Shown one piece after another: positions 25,701 to 40,184 of a stretch of DNA of 64,000 nucleotides. Source of the DNA: Lagopus muta (lineage: Eukaryota; Chordata; Aves; Galliformes; Phasianidae). The notes below the pieces were generated by a model. That model searched no databases. It was not told the origin of the DNA and was given only the letters and a program-made list of their open reading frames with translations. The stretch covers positions 14,056,719-14,120,718 of the forward strand of contig NC_064444.1 of the NCBI RefSeq assembly GCF_023343835.1. The letters run 5' to 3'. Numbering within the stretch: position 1 is the stretch's first letter; every line of letters begins with the position of its first letter. A program made the position numbers and the translations under genes.

Positions 25701-28700
25701 AACAGTCCACTGGTAAGCCCTAAGCTTAAAATAGAGGCAAAACTACTAAAGATGTGGTTAGGTAGAATGACAAAAGTATACAGAATACCTTTCTCAGAAG
25801 GTTAATAATCAAGGTTGTGTTTTCTGATTAGGTAAAATTAGACTCCATTGAGAACTTATGTTCTGATAGGCAAAATATAAGCAAGCATAATCACTTCAGT
25901 CAAGAATGTGTCTACTTACAGAATGGGTGACTTTTTATCCAAAGGGAAAAGGGGTTACCCAGAAATATATGGTGTTTTCTCAAAGTAATATTTTTTCTGC
26001 AACTAATCAATAACACAATTGCATAAGAAGGCTTAAACAACATAACTACATACAAAGAAGCAACTCAAACCAGTAGCATGCTCTGAGATGCTACTATTTT
26101 GCTTAGAAAGATTTGTGATACACTCAACCTGAAACAAACACAAGGAATGGAAATCTACCCTATCAGCCAAAGATCACACTATATTAAAGAAATTAAGAGA
26201 ACATTCAATGCAGTCTGGTGAGGGTAAAGAAACCTTATTCTTGCCGTGGCCTCACTATGAACACAAGCAAATTTATAGTCTGTAATATGTTATCCTTATA
26301 GTTACACAGAGTTACTTGGAAATTCATTTAAACATGGAGACAGGTTGAATTTGATCTCCCTTTCTCTGATTTGTCCCTTTTGTATCTGTGGTGCTTCCAG
26401 CTTCAATCCACCGATTGATTTTTACTCCACTCATTTCTGCAGTACTCATCCCCATCCTGCATCCTCTCACCTATCCGTTACTTACCTGCCTGGGGAAGCA
26501 GCAGTGCACTCTGCATTCATCCACTGTCCACACACTCACAAGTAGGGCAGTTAACACATGATGAATGACCAACATTTTTACACTACCAGAAATGCCATCA
26601 TGCCCACCGTTGTCTACATGGGACTATTAATCCACCAACCTGCCTATTTTCAATAAACTAGCATGCCTGTAATCTTCATCCCTGAGAAACGTAGGAGCAA
26701 AATAGAGGCAGACTGAACTGACTAAATATTTATCATCAGTTATACAAATATAAACGTCACCAGTAAAATCATACAAGATAACTTTTTTTTTTTTGAGGAA
26801 GCAAAGTATTTTTCTAAACAATCATTTTCCCAGTATGACATAATATCTGCATAACCCAAATCCATAAGAATGTTACTCAGTGCAAATATTTTCCTGTTTA
26901 AGTAAACATGAAAATTTATGCCCTAGCTGACAAACAACAGCAACACGCAGAACAAATAGTTTATCTTTTTCTGCTATTGTAGTATTAGAAGCAAATATCT
27001 GTGTTATCAAAACACAAAGAAATTACATCCAAATTCAAGATCTTACTGCTATGTATATATAAATAAACTCAAGACTTCTACGATTTAAAATTTCTAACAA
27101 GAAATGATGGAGTCCTTCAGAGAATGTTGGCTCTTTAAGCTACTTGGTGCAGTATAAGAGGAGCAGAAAGCAGCAACTGTTATTCTGGAGAACTTCAATG
27201 TGATCAAACCAAATGCACGTCCATGGAGATTTCATGGTTACCCCTTCTGTTTTAAGCTAAGACTTTTCTAACCATTTAAAAAAGAAGACGGTTTTTCACC
27301 TTCAATCTCTAGTGGCAAACAGGCTACTTGAAAATCTTTTATTATATTTTGAATTTTGGAATTAGTGTTAGTTGTTTGTTTTTGTAGAAATGTCTGAAAA
27401 GAAATCTCACTTTAGGGTCACGTTCAGTGGATCATTCTGTGTGACTCACAAACATTCCTCCTCAGCACTTCACTACAAAGTGCACCAGGTTAATTATTAG
27501 ATCACAACTGCTTTCAGAGATGCTTGTGAACAGTAAACATTGATCTAGAAAGCTTCTCAAGATGCCAAAGATCTTGATCTACTGAGGGATGTTTACATGC
27601 TGATCTTTACCTGAAATCTCTCTTATGAACAGCACAACACAAGTTACTCCATTTCTGGGTAACCGTGATGTATGTAAACTGATACTGGTGACCAAAAACC
27701 AGGCTCAAGGCATTTGTCTTCTCTTTTGCCCTGCAGAGATTTTCAATAATAAGTCTGACACATTTTCAGTCATCTGTTTCACAATGCACGTAATTTAAAC
27801 TACTGGGACCTTTTCAATCAGGGAATTGCTTATTTAAAGAATACACAACAGCACTAAATGTTTGTACTGGACAGTAGATAGTACTAAGAATATATTTAAT
27901 ATTTATGCGAGTACTGTTGGTCATCTAGAGTCCATGTAGAAAGACATCTCAATTTTTATGGTGATATCATCACCATACACTAAATAAAAAACAAACTATC
28001 AGTATCTTGCTTTTCATGCTTAAATTACTTTATTAGCCCAATCTCTTCCCTGTTCATAGGGGATCCTGCCTGACCACGTTAACTTCATGCATTTGTTTCT
28101 GCAGTGTACTCTGGGTCCAAATAACTTGTGTGCATTATTTCTGCGGAAAACAGTAGCAAAGGATCCCTATGATTTCACCCAGTCCATCTTGCTGTCTAAA
28201 TAAGTATCAATTATGATCTAATACACCTAGTAATGGCATTATTTGGAAGCATTTTAATGCTAATATTCATGCTTCAGTAGGCCTATCTCATAAGTTTTGT
28301 TTCTAAATGAATTAAAATCCCACCTTGGAGACAAAGTATCTGGAAATATTTCCATTTATTGATTTTGTTTTCAGTCTGTTGAGTGCTTTACTTGAGAAAA
28401 ATATTTTTTTGAAACAAAGGCAGTAACATCTACTGGATATGAACTCTGGAAAATAAGTTTTCTTTTGCTCCAGCCTCTCAGAAGAAATAGAGAAACTAGG
28501 CAAGACAGGTGCCAATAGAGGCAAACATACTGATTTACTTGTAATAGACTTCAGACAGACATTAATACTTGTGCTGGGTAAGGACTGCGTGTAAAAGTCA
28601 GTTTGCCTAACTACAAACATCACTGGAATGGAATAAACTTCCTGCAAGCACGTGGCTTACAGTCTTGAGCTGGAATTAGATTCAATAACATCACATTTGG

Positions 28701-31148
28701 GGATGCAGGGACTTCCCAAACTGTTAAGACATCAGAGGTAACAGAAAATTAATCTCTGCCAAAACCTCATCCTGTATGAGTTCAAAAGGGCTTATTCAAG
28801 TCACTTATTTATGATCCGATATAAAGAGCAAAAACCCTTCTGACAAAGTCTACAGAGTTGGGTACTCCATGGCTTCTCTGGGTCAATCTCCCAAATCTCC
28901 CACTTAACCATTTGTCTTCTATAGCTGCTTGTTAAAAAGTTGGTTTCAAGCATCTGAACTGTGATGAAATATGGTGTAGATCAGCTTTGCTGTTTGGTAT
29001 TTCTGGTTCAGAAGTTGTGTTTACGTACTTCATCCATTAATTGGAATCTATGCTTTAGCTACAACTATAAATAAAAGAACAGAAAAAAATATGAAGAAAT
29101 CTAGTTGTAAAAGAGCATTGAGGGAGTGCCAAAATAAAGCAAGTTGGCAGAAAATGATTTAGCAGATCTCATAAAAACCTTGTGCTACTACGTTGTAAGT
29201 TAACTAAGATATTTAAAGCATGTTTAATCAACACACAAATTTTCAGCATATACCAACAAAAAGTTTATAGTATAAAAGTACCGACAACTGGAAGTTATCT
29301 GTAGAATTTTATAAATAAGTACTTGCAGATGGAAATGTAAATTACTTTTCTGAAAAAACAGCCAGTGCAATGAAAGTGGCTTTTAATAAAACATGAGTGC
29401 AGTTGTTTTTTGCCAGTATGGTTCAGAAAAAGTGTCATTATTCTTGTTCTAGCTAATATGCATCACTGAACAACCATACTTTTCTATTGTACATTCTAGT
29501 TACTTTGATTTGTTATATTTTTGTTTAAAAAATATATTATCAATTACAATCTTTTGAAGTTGAGCCATTGTTTCTTCCAGCTACACGACTTAACAGTATA
29601 AAAACAGTACAGAATTAGTTTTGTGTTATTGGAGAGAAGATTAAAACATTTTTAATTCTTAAAATATCCAAAACATTGCTTGTATGTACGCTGGGCTTTG
29701 CAATAGCATTAGATGTAAAATAATACCTAGTCAAACTCATTCTGGTGAACAAGAGTCAGTGGATCCTAACAGGATCACAGACACCCCTTTCCAGATAAAA
29801 AGCGATTCCAGACAAACCCTCAGATGCAGTGTTCTCATCCCTTCTCTAAAATGGAAAATGTGAATAAGGTACAAGAAAAAAAGAAAAAGAAACATAATTC
29901 TCTACAGTATAATTCCTTTTGACTTCTTCTAGATCTCAGGAAAAAAGCAACCATCCACGTGCTTGAAGTCGGTAAATAACATAAAGCTACTGGAATTACT
30001 TGAGCATTTAAAGTAGATGCATTTTTTGAAGATTACAAAGGTCACTTATTCTCTCTCATGATTAGCAGTGTAACATCAACCCTCAGAGGAAACAGTTCCT
30101 CAGCCTGTATGAAATCAATTTAAAGAAATAAATGTGACACTGCATTTGAGAAAAACTGAAGACAGCTGCTGGATAAGATATGTCTAATATTTGACTTTTG
30201 ATCTCAAAAATAGTTTAGTATGGCATATGAAAAGCTATCTAGGCTACAAAGGTTACTTATGTAGAATAAGATGTATAAACTCATCAGATTAAATGTTTTA
30301 CAATTATTTTTAAGAGTTAAAATATATTAAAAACTATCTTTGTAAGGAGCAGAGGATACGCTTCTATTTAACATTTCAGAAAACAGCCTAACAAAGTTAC
30401 TGCTCAGCAGCTACTTGTTTCCATTGTATCATAGTATCTCATAAGGGGCAGACCTCAGATTGGAGCCAAGACTCAATTTGAAAAGCATCCAGAATAGTCG
30501 AACCCAGTCAGAGTAATTACAGCCTACTCTCAGGTGCATCTCCTGCATCCTCCAATCTCTGATTTCTCCACGTTCACACTCCTCCTTCCACCCCTCTCAT
30601 CCTCTTTCATCATTTTTTTTTCTCCTCCCCAGATAAATATTTCCAAATAAGTATTTACAACATTCTCTACCTTCGCACTGTTCTCAGATATATTATTAGG
30701 GTTTATCTGTCCTGACCAGAATAATTTAAAACAGCCCAAACCTGCTACTGACTTGTTAATCAGATTACAAATCACTCAGCTTTCACTTTTCAGCTTTTGT
30801 TAATTTCAATAGATTATATTTTCAGAACTATATTTTAAACAAACAATAAAAATGCTACTTTGTGCTGCCCAAGATTTCACATTCTTTCAAGTTCATTTTA
30901 GCTGCCCAACCAAAATCTGAATGTATCGCTGTGCACAGAACTGTGTCCAGCAATGCACCCACAGATGCCCACAACATGTACAAAACTAGCCAACACAAAT
31001 GAAAAAAACCTCTTGGGCCTAAACTGGCATACCCTAAAATGCTGTCTAATTTCGTGAACAGTTATTACCAGTTAAACAACAAGCACATAATATCTCAGTG
31101 AAGAATTTCCAGTAGCTTAGTTCAAAGCAAAATACTGGAAAATCTGGA
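22714..31148. other. AT-rich unique DNA, no gene seen
   Basis: About 8.4 kb. It holds a small (GATA/GACA)n run at 24364-24381 and several short open frames with no motif (the longest is 28312-28647 on the minus strand, 111 codons). No repeat family, RNA gene or splice-bounded coding segment was recognised. Confidence 0.5.
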
Positions 31149-31702
31149 CTGCTTGGAAAGTTGTGTGTCCTATGCTATTGCATTGGCTCACAACGTCAAA
31201 GGTGGGTGTTGGTGGTATAGCAGTAGAGGCTTAATCTTCCCACTAATATTCCATTGATTGTTTTTGCTGTATGACAGACAGCATCAGTCTGACCAAATGG
31301 TGTCTGACTTGTGCACAGGACACAAACGTGTGTCACTGAATTCATCCCTGCAGAAAATATATCACCCAATGACATTCATTGACCCTTGGTGAATATTGGA
31401 ATAAAGAAGTGAATGGGGACCAACCAGTGGATGTGAGCACAGTGAGGAGGTAGGCAATGCAATTCAGCAGTGGCAACAGTGACAGTGGTTTACCTCTTCT
31501 GATACAGACTTTTCTGAGCATAGCATGCAGGCTCTTGCTCATTGACGCTGAAAATGCATAACTAGTGGTGGTGACTATGTTGAAAAGCGCTGTTTTGTAG
31601 CTAAGAAACCGATTTATCAAATAGCATTACTGTGCTTGTTGAATCTGTTGTAGCTTCCATGGAAATCAGTAGGAAGCATTATATTCAGAACAATATACAT
31701 AT
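31149..31702 (+). mobile_element. Non-autonomous mariner-like element, copy 2
   Basis: Colinear with copy 1 over its full length. The left end is a degraded inverted repeat (ggaaagttgtgtgtcctatg, 31155-31174). It is followed by the shared ggtgggtgttggtggtatagcag motif and a helix-turn-helix coding stretch containing DQPVDVSTVRR followed by a stop. The shared C-terminal tail reads KCITSGGDYVEK, and the right terminal repeat is partial (aggaagcattatattcagaa). In-frame stops and small indels show that it is dead. As in copy 1, the catalytic core of the transposase is missing, so the deletion was present in the parent that multiplied. Confidence 0.82.
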
Positions 31703-34268
31703 AAAAGAAATCCCCAAATCCTTCTGTAGAAAAATGTCTCTTTGTGAGATATTTCAACACAAAAGCAAATGTGTTTAAAATTCCTCTTTCTTTACAGCCT
31801 GCACCATCTCGTATCAAACTTGAGTTGCATTGATACACAGGAATTCTGTTCACCAGCTATGTGAAAGGTACAGTCAACTCAAGACAGTCATTAATCAGAC
31901 CTCCAGAACTATAAGAACTGTGTTACTTTGGTATATAATTTTGCTTTTGGTATTTGAGTACTTGGATTATATTTCAGGTCACAACTCCTTCGCTCTAATT
32001 GCATAGAAAAGATTCCTGTGTCTTTCTCTTTAAATGAAAATTCTCAGGATCCCATGATTACTTATCTTACTAAACTAGAATTTAGGAGGAACATCAGCTA
32101 ACACAGGGCACAGTAATGTTGCTTTCAGTCAAATTGCGTTTATGCAAATAAAGGTCAGATTTAGTACAATGGATTTACCCAGTTCTCAGTCTGGAGAATG
32201 ACTCACACATAGGACCTTTTCTAATGAGTTAACATAGCTTCAAAATGTCATTTACAAAGAAGACAAAACAAATCACACACACAAAAATGCAAAACCAAAA
32301 CAGCCCTGGACAGAGACTATAACTGATGTAATTGTAACTCCTGATGCATCAGTGAATTTCCTTTTGCTGTTTGAAATCCTTTGCTAACTCTCTGCATGTA
32401 TAACTGTTCACATTTTAGACTGTTCTCAATGTCTCTTTTTCTAAGCCTTTGAAGTAAAGGCAGGAAATAGGACTTGCAGATGTCACCATTGTGGTTCCTG
32501 GTCTAAAGACAAGCAACACAGAAACCTATACAGCAGATACAGTTTTTTTTAAATGCACAAGTTGAATTTGTCTTTGGATTTATACAAATTTAGACAAATA
32601 TTTTTTACAAGTAAATCAGGCTCCAAAACCAGGTCAAAGTAAGTATTAGGTCTCCTTGGTGAATTACCCTTATTTCAATTAAATTACCATTGCTACTACT
32701 GCTTTATGCAGGCTTTTTAAAGCACTACTGTAACTAAAGTTTTTTTTAAAGTTGCTCTCACACTTACTCTCCCTTATGCTCCTTTAGACATTCTCTCAAC
32801 CTTTTATTTTGATATTTTCACTCTATTGAACGTGTCAAACCACATAAGTAGTGATTTTATCTGGTATACTGATTCAGTCTAATATGATATTAACGAAAAA
32901 TCACACACAAAATCTACACCCTTTTAAAATTGATCTCAATGGTCTCTGCATTATCACAAATTTGAGAATCATTCCTCCTAAAGCGGCAAGACTGGTGGAC
33001 CAGATCAACGATTTTCAGATACAGAGAGCACTGACAAAGCACAGTTGTGAGTAGCCATCTGAAATGGACTTAGATTCATCTCTCTTGAGACTCAATGTCA
33101 GCATCAGCGATGAAGGTTTCATCTACCTTCATTAAGCTGACAATGATAAAAGGAATCCACAATGATCACATTTGCTCATCTTCTTAGTGGTCAGCCAACT
33201 TAAAAAGGTATTGCCTTCAGGCACTCAGTACCAAATGTCCTTATCTTTAAGAATCAGACTTCAGCCAACAAGTAGAGCTGAAATTTACAACATGCATCTA
33301 TAAGCTGCTATGAATAACATATACTGTGCTGCTAAGCTATATGCTAACAGCAGAAATGCTGTTTTACAATCACATGAGCAACATTTATAGGCTGTTACAT
33401 CAAATATTCCAGAGTTGTACTGAAATCTAAAGGAGTACAAACTAAATAATAGTGAAATAGCAGAGATGAGGTGATAAGCAGCTTAAGTAGAAATGGAATT
33501 AAACATTACTTCAGAAGGTAATATTTGCAAATGTTTATTAAGAGCCTAGCACAGTGGAGATGAGATGGCCCATAACAATCTTTTATGTTTCCTTCTGCAA
33601 GCACCTAAGAAGGACCACTGCTTCTCTACTTCTATCAACAATTAAATCTCCAGTCCATTTTCACATGAAATCATCTGCATGAATAACACAGATGCCAAAA
33701 GGTACTGGCTACACCAGCCAGGAAGTTCACACTGTGTAATTCAGCATATACCCATATAGGAATATAGTATGACAATGAACAACTTAAATTACTGTTTTGA
33801 GCCAGCAAGAACCTTCTATACCCAGCTGCAACGTCTGATACAAGAAATATGCCACCAGCTGCAATAGCAGATGTTATGGAAACTGATTTCTCAAACAGCA
33901 TAGCATTGTCATATGGCTTCTACTAAGCTGTGCTGGATGAATCTTGAATTTACAAGGCCAGCTACGCAGCCTGCCTCTGGCCTACAGTACAGTCCATGGA
34001 AAGAAATGCTGTGTTTCCCAGCAAGCAACGTGCATTTATCCAACCTGAAAGTGGTGGTAGTTTACACCTGTATAAATTTGCTTTCTTCATTCATACTTTT
34101 CATTTCCTTCCTACCTTGATGTTTAAGAAAAATCAAGCAGAAGACCATTTTTATGGCAGCGTTTTCTTAAGAACACAGTTCATAATTTAATTTTTTTATT
34201 CCTTAGTGTCACTAGTTTACATCCTGACTGTAAAGTCTCTCTTATTATTGCCATTGTATGTTGGAAAC
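31703..34268. other. AT-rich unique DNA, no gene seen
   Basis: Only short open frames without motifs (for example minus 33671-33901, 76 codons). No RNA gene or additional repeat recognised. Confidence 0.5.
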
Positions 34269-35123
34269 AATCATAGAACCGCTCAGGTTGGAAAAGACCT
34301 TAAAAGATCATCGAGTCCAACCATGGCCTGACCATACTACCCTAACTCTAACAGCCCTCCACTAAATCACATCCCTGAGCACCACATCCAAATGGTTTTT
34401 AAACACACCCAGGGATGGTGACTCAATCACCTCCCTGGGGAAACTATTCCAATGCTTAACAACCCTTTCTGTAAAGAAGTTTTTCCTGATATCCAACCTA
34501 AACTTCCCCTAGAGCAACTTGAGGCCATTTCCGCTTGTCCTGTCACCAGTGAGAAGAGACAAAACCCGCTCTTGCTTTAAGCACCTTTCTGGTACTGGAA
34601 GAGAGCAATAAGGTCTCCCCTCAGCCTCCTTTTCCTCAGTTCCTTCAGTCTCTCATCATATGGCACATTCTCCAACCCCTTCACAAGCCTTGTTGCCCTT
34701 CTTTGGACCTGCTCCAGCACCTCAATGTCCTTTCTGTACCAAGGTGCCCAAAACTGAATGCAGTACTTGAGGTGGGGTCTCATCAGAGCCGAGTGCAGGG
34801 GCAGGATGACTTCCCTAGTCCTGCTCACCTCACCACTCCTGATCCAAGCCAGGATGCCATTGGCCTTCTTGACCTGGGCACACTGCTGGCTCATATTCAG
34901 CCGACTGTCCATCAGTACACCAAGGTCCCTTTCCATCATGCAGCTTTCCAGCCACTCTTCTCCAAGCCTGTAGAGTTGCCTGGGGTTGTGCCCAAAATGC
35001 AGGACCCGACACTTGGCCCTATTGAAACTCACGCAGTTAACCTCAGCCCATCGATCCAGTCTATCCAGGTCTCTCTGTAGCGCCTTTCTCCCCTCAGGCA
35101 GATCAACATCCCTCCCAACTTGG
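34269..35123 (-). mobile_element. CR1 LINE, 3' 855 bp with ORF2 C-terminus
   Basis: The longest transposon fragment in the window. On the minus strand it holds the region after the reverse-transcriptase palm, followed by the short 3' UTR and the CR1 terminus (plus-strand aatcatagaaccgctcaggt, then gaaaagacct). The 5' truncation is at about 35123, just inside the part encoding the downstream half of the RT domain, and non-repeat DNA follows. CR1 moves by target-primed reverse transcription, and 5' truncation is typical. Stops and a frameshift make it dead. Confidence 0.96.
34370..35123 (-). pseudogene. CR1 ORF2 (reverse transcriptase polyprotein) C-terminal remnant
   Basis: The minus-strand frame from about 35123 down to 34577 is open. 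It shows recognisable CR1 blocks in order: [92 protein letters not shown] and [20 protein letters not shown]. It then hits a TAA at 34577-34579. Downstream, similarity continues after a one-base frame change and another in-frame TAG ([13 protein letters not shown] block) to the natural end near 34370. The upstream 19 or so codons to the nominal ATG at 35179 are flanking DNA read by chance. The endonuclease domain and the catalytic RT motifs are absent because of the 5' truncation. The open part is well preserved, suggesting a comparatively young insertion. Confidence 0.93.
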
Positions 35124-38100
35124 CAAGATAAAGGTTTCAAGACAACTGCCCTTTCCAACACAGCACAGAATCTGAACAAATGTTTGAAACTAAAAGCTAG
35201 TTCTCTGACTCAACTTTTCCATCAGTAGTCTGCAGTATTCCACATTTCCCTCAATCAGAACAACTGAGGAGGTACAGTCCCTTTTCAATATCCTCCTGCT
35301 CTGGAAGAAAGAGACTTTGTCTTCTAACTTCATCATTTATTCTTTCAGCTACTGAGGGATCAAGCAATCATGGAAGTACTGCCTTCCAAATTGTTATTTG
35401 CTCATCATTTTGTGATTAGCAGCAACTTCCCTTTGTCCAATCCCGCAACATAGAAATGGATGATTGTCAATAATTCATTCTGCCAGGTGTGAAAGTCTCT
35501 GCAGTAAGCTCCTCAAGGCTTTGTTTAAAAGAAAAAAAGACAAAGCAATTCCCAAGAAATGCTCTTTCTGAAAAAGAATTTACAATCTGACAGATACAAA
35601 GAAAAATTGTAATTTAACACAATTCATGTATTAAAACAAAAAATTACTCTTCAAATTACAAAATACTGCTATGAAGAAAAAGAATTTTCCTACTATCAAT
35701 CTGTCATTCCTAAATATTAATTAGTCAGAAGTTAATATGCAGAATATATATTTGTTGCATTTCAGTCCACAGCAACATGTTGGATTTTAAACCCAACAGC
35801 AAAACAGAATTCTTTTAACGTTTGAGCACACAAAACAGGCTTGAACAAATGCAGCGGTTGCAGATGTCTTCTGGGGACACTGAATACATCCAAGCCCCAG
35901 AACATAACCTAATCATAGAGACATCAGTAGTGTTTTGAGATCCACATGATAAATCTCATTGTTACACTGCAGTTGGAAGCATAGAGAAAGATAAAATAAC
36001 ACCAAAGCACAAACCTGTTTCTTTGACTCCAATAGTAATTATATAGAGAGTGCTAATATTTGAATATGATAATTACAGGTATTTCAAAAGTGAACTACAG
36101 CTCATGGAACTTATGTGTAGCTCACTCAGCATGTAATACTCAGAAGGCTCAGGCAGCAATTTGAAAATGACAATGTTTTCTGATTGAAGAGACAACAATT
36201 TATGTAAATGGAAATCATAATTAAAAAGCAATTAATACTTTATCTCAAGGTGTAATTTCAATTCATTGTGAAGGCTTATTTAACACCCATAAGCTCTTAT
36301 ATGCATCTCATCCAACTTTTTTTACTAGATAAAGTACTCCTTCCAATGAAGGGCTGTGGTTAATCTTATATGACAGATCTCAAACTATGGTTTGAAATTA
36401 TTCTGCCTCTTATTTGGAGAATAATTTCACCCGTTAATCTGAATTCTGAGTTTTGCAAAACAGAAGGCCCACCCACTGCACAAGAAAAAGACTCTACAAG
36501 AAAGGGAAAAAAATCACAACTATTCCCTTTGTTCACAGATTTGGGCTGATTCCCAGAGTATAACAGATAATCATCAATCACAGAATCATTACAGCAGGCT
36601 ACCATAATGGAGATGCAGGAAGCATCCAGCCACGTCCCCTTCTCGCTGGCTGTGCTGCTTGTGCCATCCCTGTGTACACTGAGGGTGGGAGCAATCCTTG
36701 GTGTGTGCAGCAGGAGGTAAATTGTTCTGATCATTCAGTTACAGCAACAGCTAGAAATAAAGCTGTGCAAAGCAGCTTTGACTCAGAGGAGAATTAAGAC
36801 ATGAGTATAAATCTATTCCTATGATTTATATTTACACAAGTTTATGTTTTTCTTTCAACTCTGGAAAGGAGAGTTGCTCATATGTACAAGAAAGTCTCTG
36901 CAGTTTGTTCTAAAAAAAAAAATAATAATAATCTGTGCTTTATTATATCAAGACTACTTCTATGCCTGCAAACAGAGAAAGAGTACACGCAAATCATAGA
37001 GGCTTTAAGATACAAATAAAGAACATCCTGTGAAACAGAGCTCTTTCAGGCTATGCATTCAAAGTTTTAATCTCTCTCAACATGCTAATTTCTATGTGAA
37101 AGCAGATGTGCAGAAGTACAGGTACTTATTAGAAACCCAACTTCTACCTAAGGCATAGTGGTGTCCTCAATTGTATAAGCACAACTGTGTTCTTGGCTGT
37201 AAAGCACAGATGGAAGCATTGATATATGGTGGTTACAGATTAAGGTTCACAGCAGCCCTGATGTCCAAAATACCTGAAAAATTATTTTACAGCATTTTAA
37301 GTTTAGAGTTAGAAGCAAAGTATGCATACATCTGCCTAAACACTCCAAGTATCTGCTAAAACAGGGTCTAGTCTCTTCTATAGGAATGTTTCATTAGCCT
37401 TTTCACCTGACTAAATTTTTAATCCTAATACTTTTGGAGGTTTAAGGGATTAATAGAACAATTTGTTATTGTTATTGCTGTTAATGTCATTTTCATCAAT
37501 AGGCAATGCTGCTATAATATACAGCACGCAAAAAGTAAAAGAAATTTATATAGCAGAAATTAGGCTGTATGTATCCAATAATGGGAATGAACTTAAAACT
37601 AAACCCAAGAATAAATTAATTAGAAGGAAAATAGTATTTTTTTAAATGTCAAAACAGACCAACATTGAGTATTTCCAGTGTATTTCTGTAAACAAAGTCA
37701 AAGTAACAGTTTGAATTAAGCCATCATTTTCCAGTGAAGGAAAAACAGTAACTGCTCAGCACTTAATGGAAACACAAGCTCCTTCCAATGAGAAGGAAAT
37801 TATTACCATAAAACCATAATAAAAGATGACTCAAGCTCACTGTAATTAAAACCACAGCTAACTACTTGAATATTTTGATCCCAGATTCGTGCTATTTAGA
37901 GTTGTGCTTACATCCAGCTAACTATTAGTGCATAAAAACAGCCACGATATCAAATGAGGGGTTGAAATAAAAATATTGTACGATTAGAAGCTGTGAAATA
38001 CAATGTGTGCTGCGTACAGGCTTCTCCGTGGTAAGGCACGGTAATCTTAAGAATACAGTTTGCTTTCAAGTAAAAATCTTATCACAAAATGGTGCTTCCT

Positions 38101-38463
38101 TATATGACTCATAAACTTCAGAATCTAAAATGTAACTATTTTTTAGGTTAAGGTATGTTTATAGCCTGCTCTGCTTCCCCCTCCTCCTGGCAACAACAAG
38201 AAAAAAAAACACAAAAAACATGCATCTCTCCATTCATCTTTTCTCTATCACACATGCATCTCACTTGGTATCCATCATCCCCATGAACCTAAGCAATTTT
38301 TTAAAGTGATGGAAAACACAGTACATATAAAGTAAATTAATTTCAAAATGTTTCAAAGTTGGAAATAAAATTTAAATGATTAAGTCTCAGGTGGCTTTAA
38401 AAAGGAAGAGATGATTAAAGATAGCAGTCATTTTGTAGTTCATTTTACAACCATACATTTCAA

Positions 38464-38486
38464 TTTTTTTTTTTTTTTTTTTTTTT
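38464..38486. repeat. Poly-T tract, 23 bases
   Basis: Uninterrupted T run. A second pyrimidine-rich string ending in ctctctag follows at 38570-38583, which could act as a splice acceptor ahead of the GC-richer patch at 38640-39045. Confidence 0.9.
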
Positions 38487-40184
38487 AATTTCTCTCCAAT
38501 ACATCATGCTGTCCTTTGGAAAAAGGGAGAATGAATTCTGAAGCCCCTTCAACTTATTTCTTCCCATTTTCTCTCCTCTCTAGCAGTGTTAAAATCTAGC
38601 AAACAATCTACGTGTGTTTGCACAGTGCTCAAAGCAGTCTGTGTCAGATCATTTGTTCTTGGTTGAGAGCTGTCTCACAGAGACAGAACTGCTGAAGTTC
38701 CAACAGGATCGCTCCCTCTGGAGAACAGCAGAAGCTGCTGCCGCATGTTTTAGGACCTTTTGACTGTGACTTCTCTGGAGAAAAGAAAGGTGGGATGACA
38801 TTGGGTTTCACCTCTGCAGCACTCGCCATTGAGCAAACACTTCATTGCACCTTTCCAGCTTCCCACTTACTGGTACAACTTGTTGCATCACTGTATTTAG
38901 ACAAACTGAAGTCATCAGGGTCTGAAGTTGCAAAAGTGAGGAGTAGATCTGTTGCACTCAACCTTCTAGAAGATATCAAAGACTCAATGAATTTTGCCAG
39001 AAGCAGCTTTTGGGATGAGTCTTTAAAAATCACCTGTCTGTAGAAAACTAATTACAGTGCTTAGGGCACCATGCTAATAATTAGTTTCAAAGAACAGCTT
39101 GCCTTAAACTCTTAAAATGCTTTCCCACACTGAACTAGAAAAGCAGGTGCAGAGTAAAAATTTACACTAAATACTTTTGAATGATCATTAGATTTTATGG
39201 AGCCCAATTTACCTGCCAAGTCTGTGCTGCACAAACTCTACTACCTGGCTTGGCAGACAGAGCAGGACAGAGTTTTCTCAAAGATCCATTTGGCCAGGAT
39301 CTCAGTTTGCCTCTTTCATTTATAGGAATGAATTTTTTTCAGGTGGATGACTTAAAACATGACGCTAATAAACAAATAATGATAGAAAACTGGAGCCAGG
39401 TATCATTTGTGCATTTCTATTTGAAAGGAAGAGGCATTGCATCACCTTTTTTTTTTTTTTTCCTATTTTATTCTAATATGAAAACATTTTACAAGCACTA
39501 CAGGTTTAGCTGGAGTCCTTAGCCATGTTCCAGCATCATAAACTCAAACTTCCAAACTTATTAGAAGTATGCCAGCTTTTTTCTTCTCTCTCCCCACCCC
39601 TCCTCCCATAGTTATTTTACTGTTTGCAAAGCATTAAAATTTCCTCTACGTGCTCATTATTAAAATAAAGCTATGAAATTAATTTTAATGGCTTAATTAT
39701 CTTCTTACAAAGAAAAGTTAAGTAGAAAAAATATATTTATAAAAAATTTTAAAAGCTGTATATGTTTAACAGAAATGCTCTGCATTTCTATCAGTGGGAA
39801 ATTCAGACATTCAGCCTATGTGAAATTCTGGCTCCATGAGCACTGAAAGGGGTTACAGTCATTATTTATGGCATATACTGTTGTCAACAAGGAAACAAAA
39901 TCTTAATTATTTACTGTAGTCTACCCAAGTATGCAGCAAGGTTAGAGCACCTATCAAATTCTGTTACATTCCCCAGATTATTGAAGGAAGAATTAATGCT
40001 TCAAATCAAGCTTTGAAGTAAAAAAAGGAGGTGAATGGGAAGTAGGAAAGCACCTGGATTTCTGCTTTGTTACATGTTCGCTGTGGAAATAATCTGCTCG
40101 ATTTTAATGAGAGTTGACATCAGCAAGAACAGTCCCTGCCATCACTTCACAACTAGCTGTTTTTCACTGATGTCTTGTGTTTGG

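Noticed and set aside
31342..31620. 92-codon minus-strand open frame
   Set aside because: Antisense of mariner copy 2; the true coding direction of the element is plus.
34703..35228. Plus-strand open frames of 125, 71 and 80 codons
   Set aside because: They are antisense shadows of the minus-strand CR1 ORF2 remnant.
36366..36734. 122-codon minus-strand open frame
   Set aside because: No domain or homologue recognised and no supporting signals; treated as a chance open frame.
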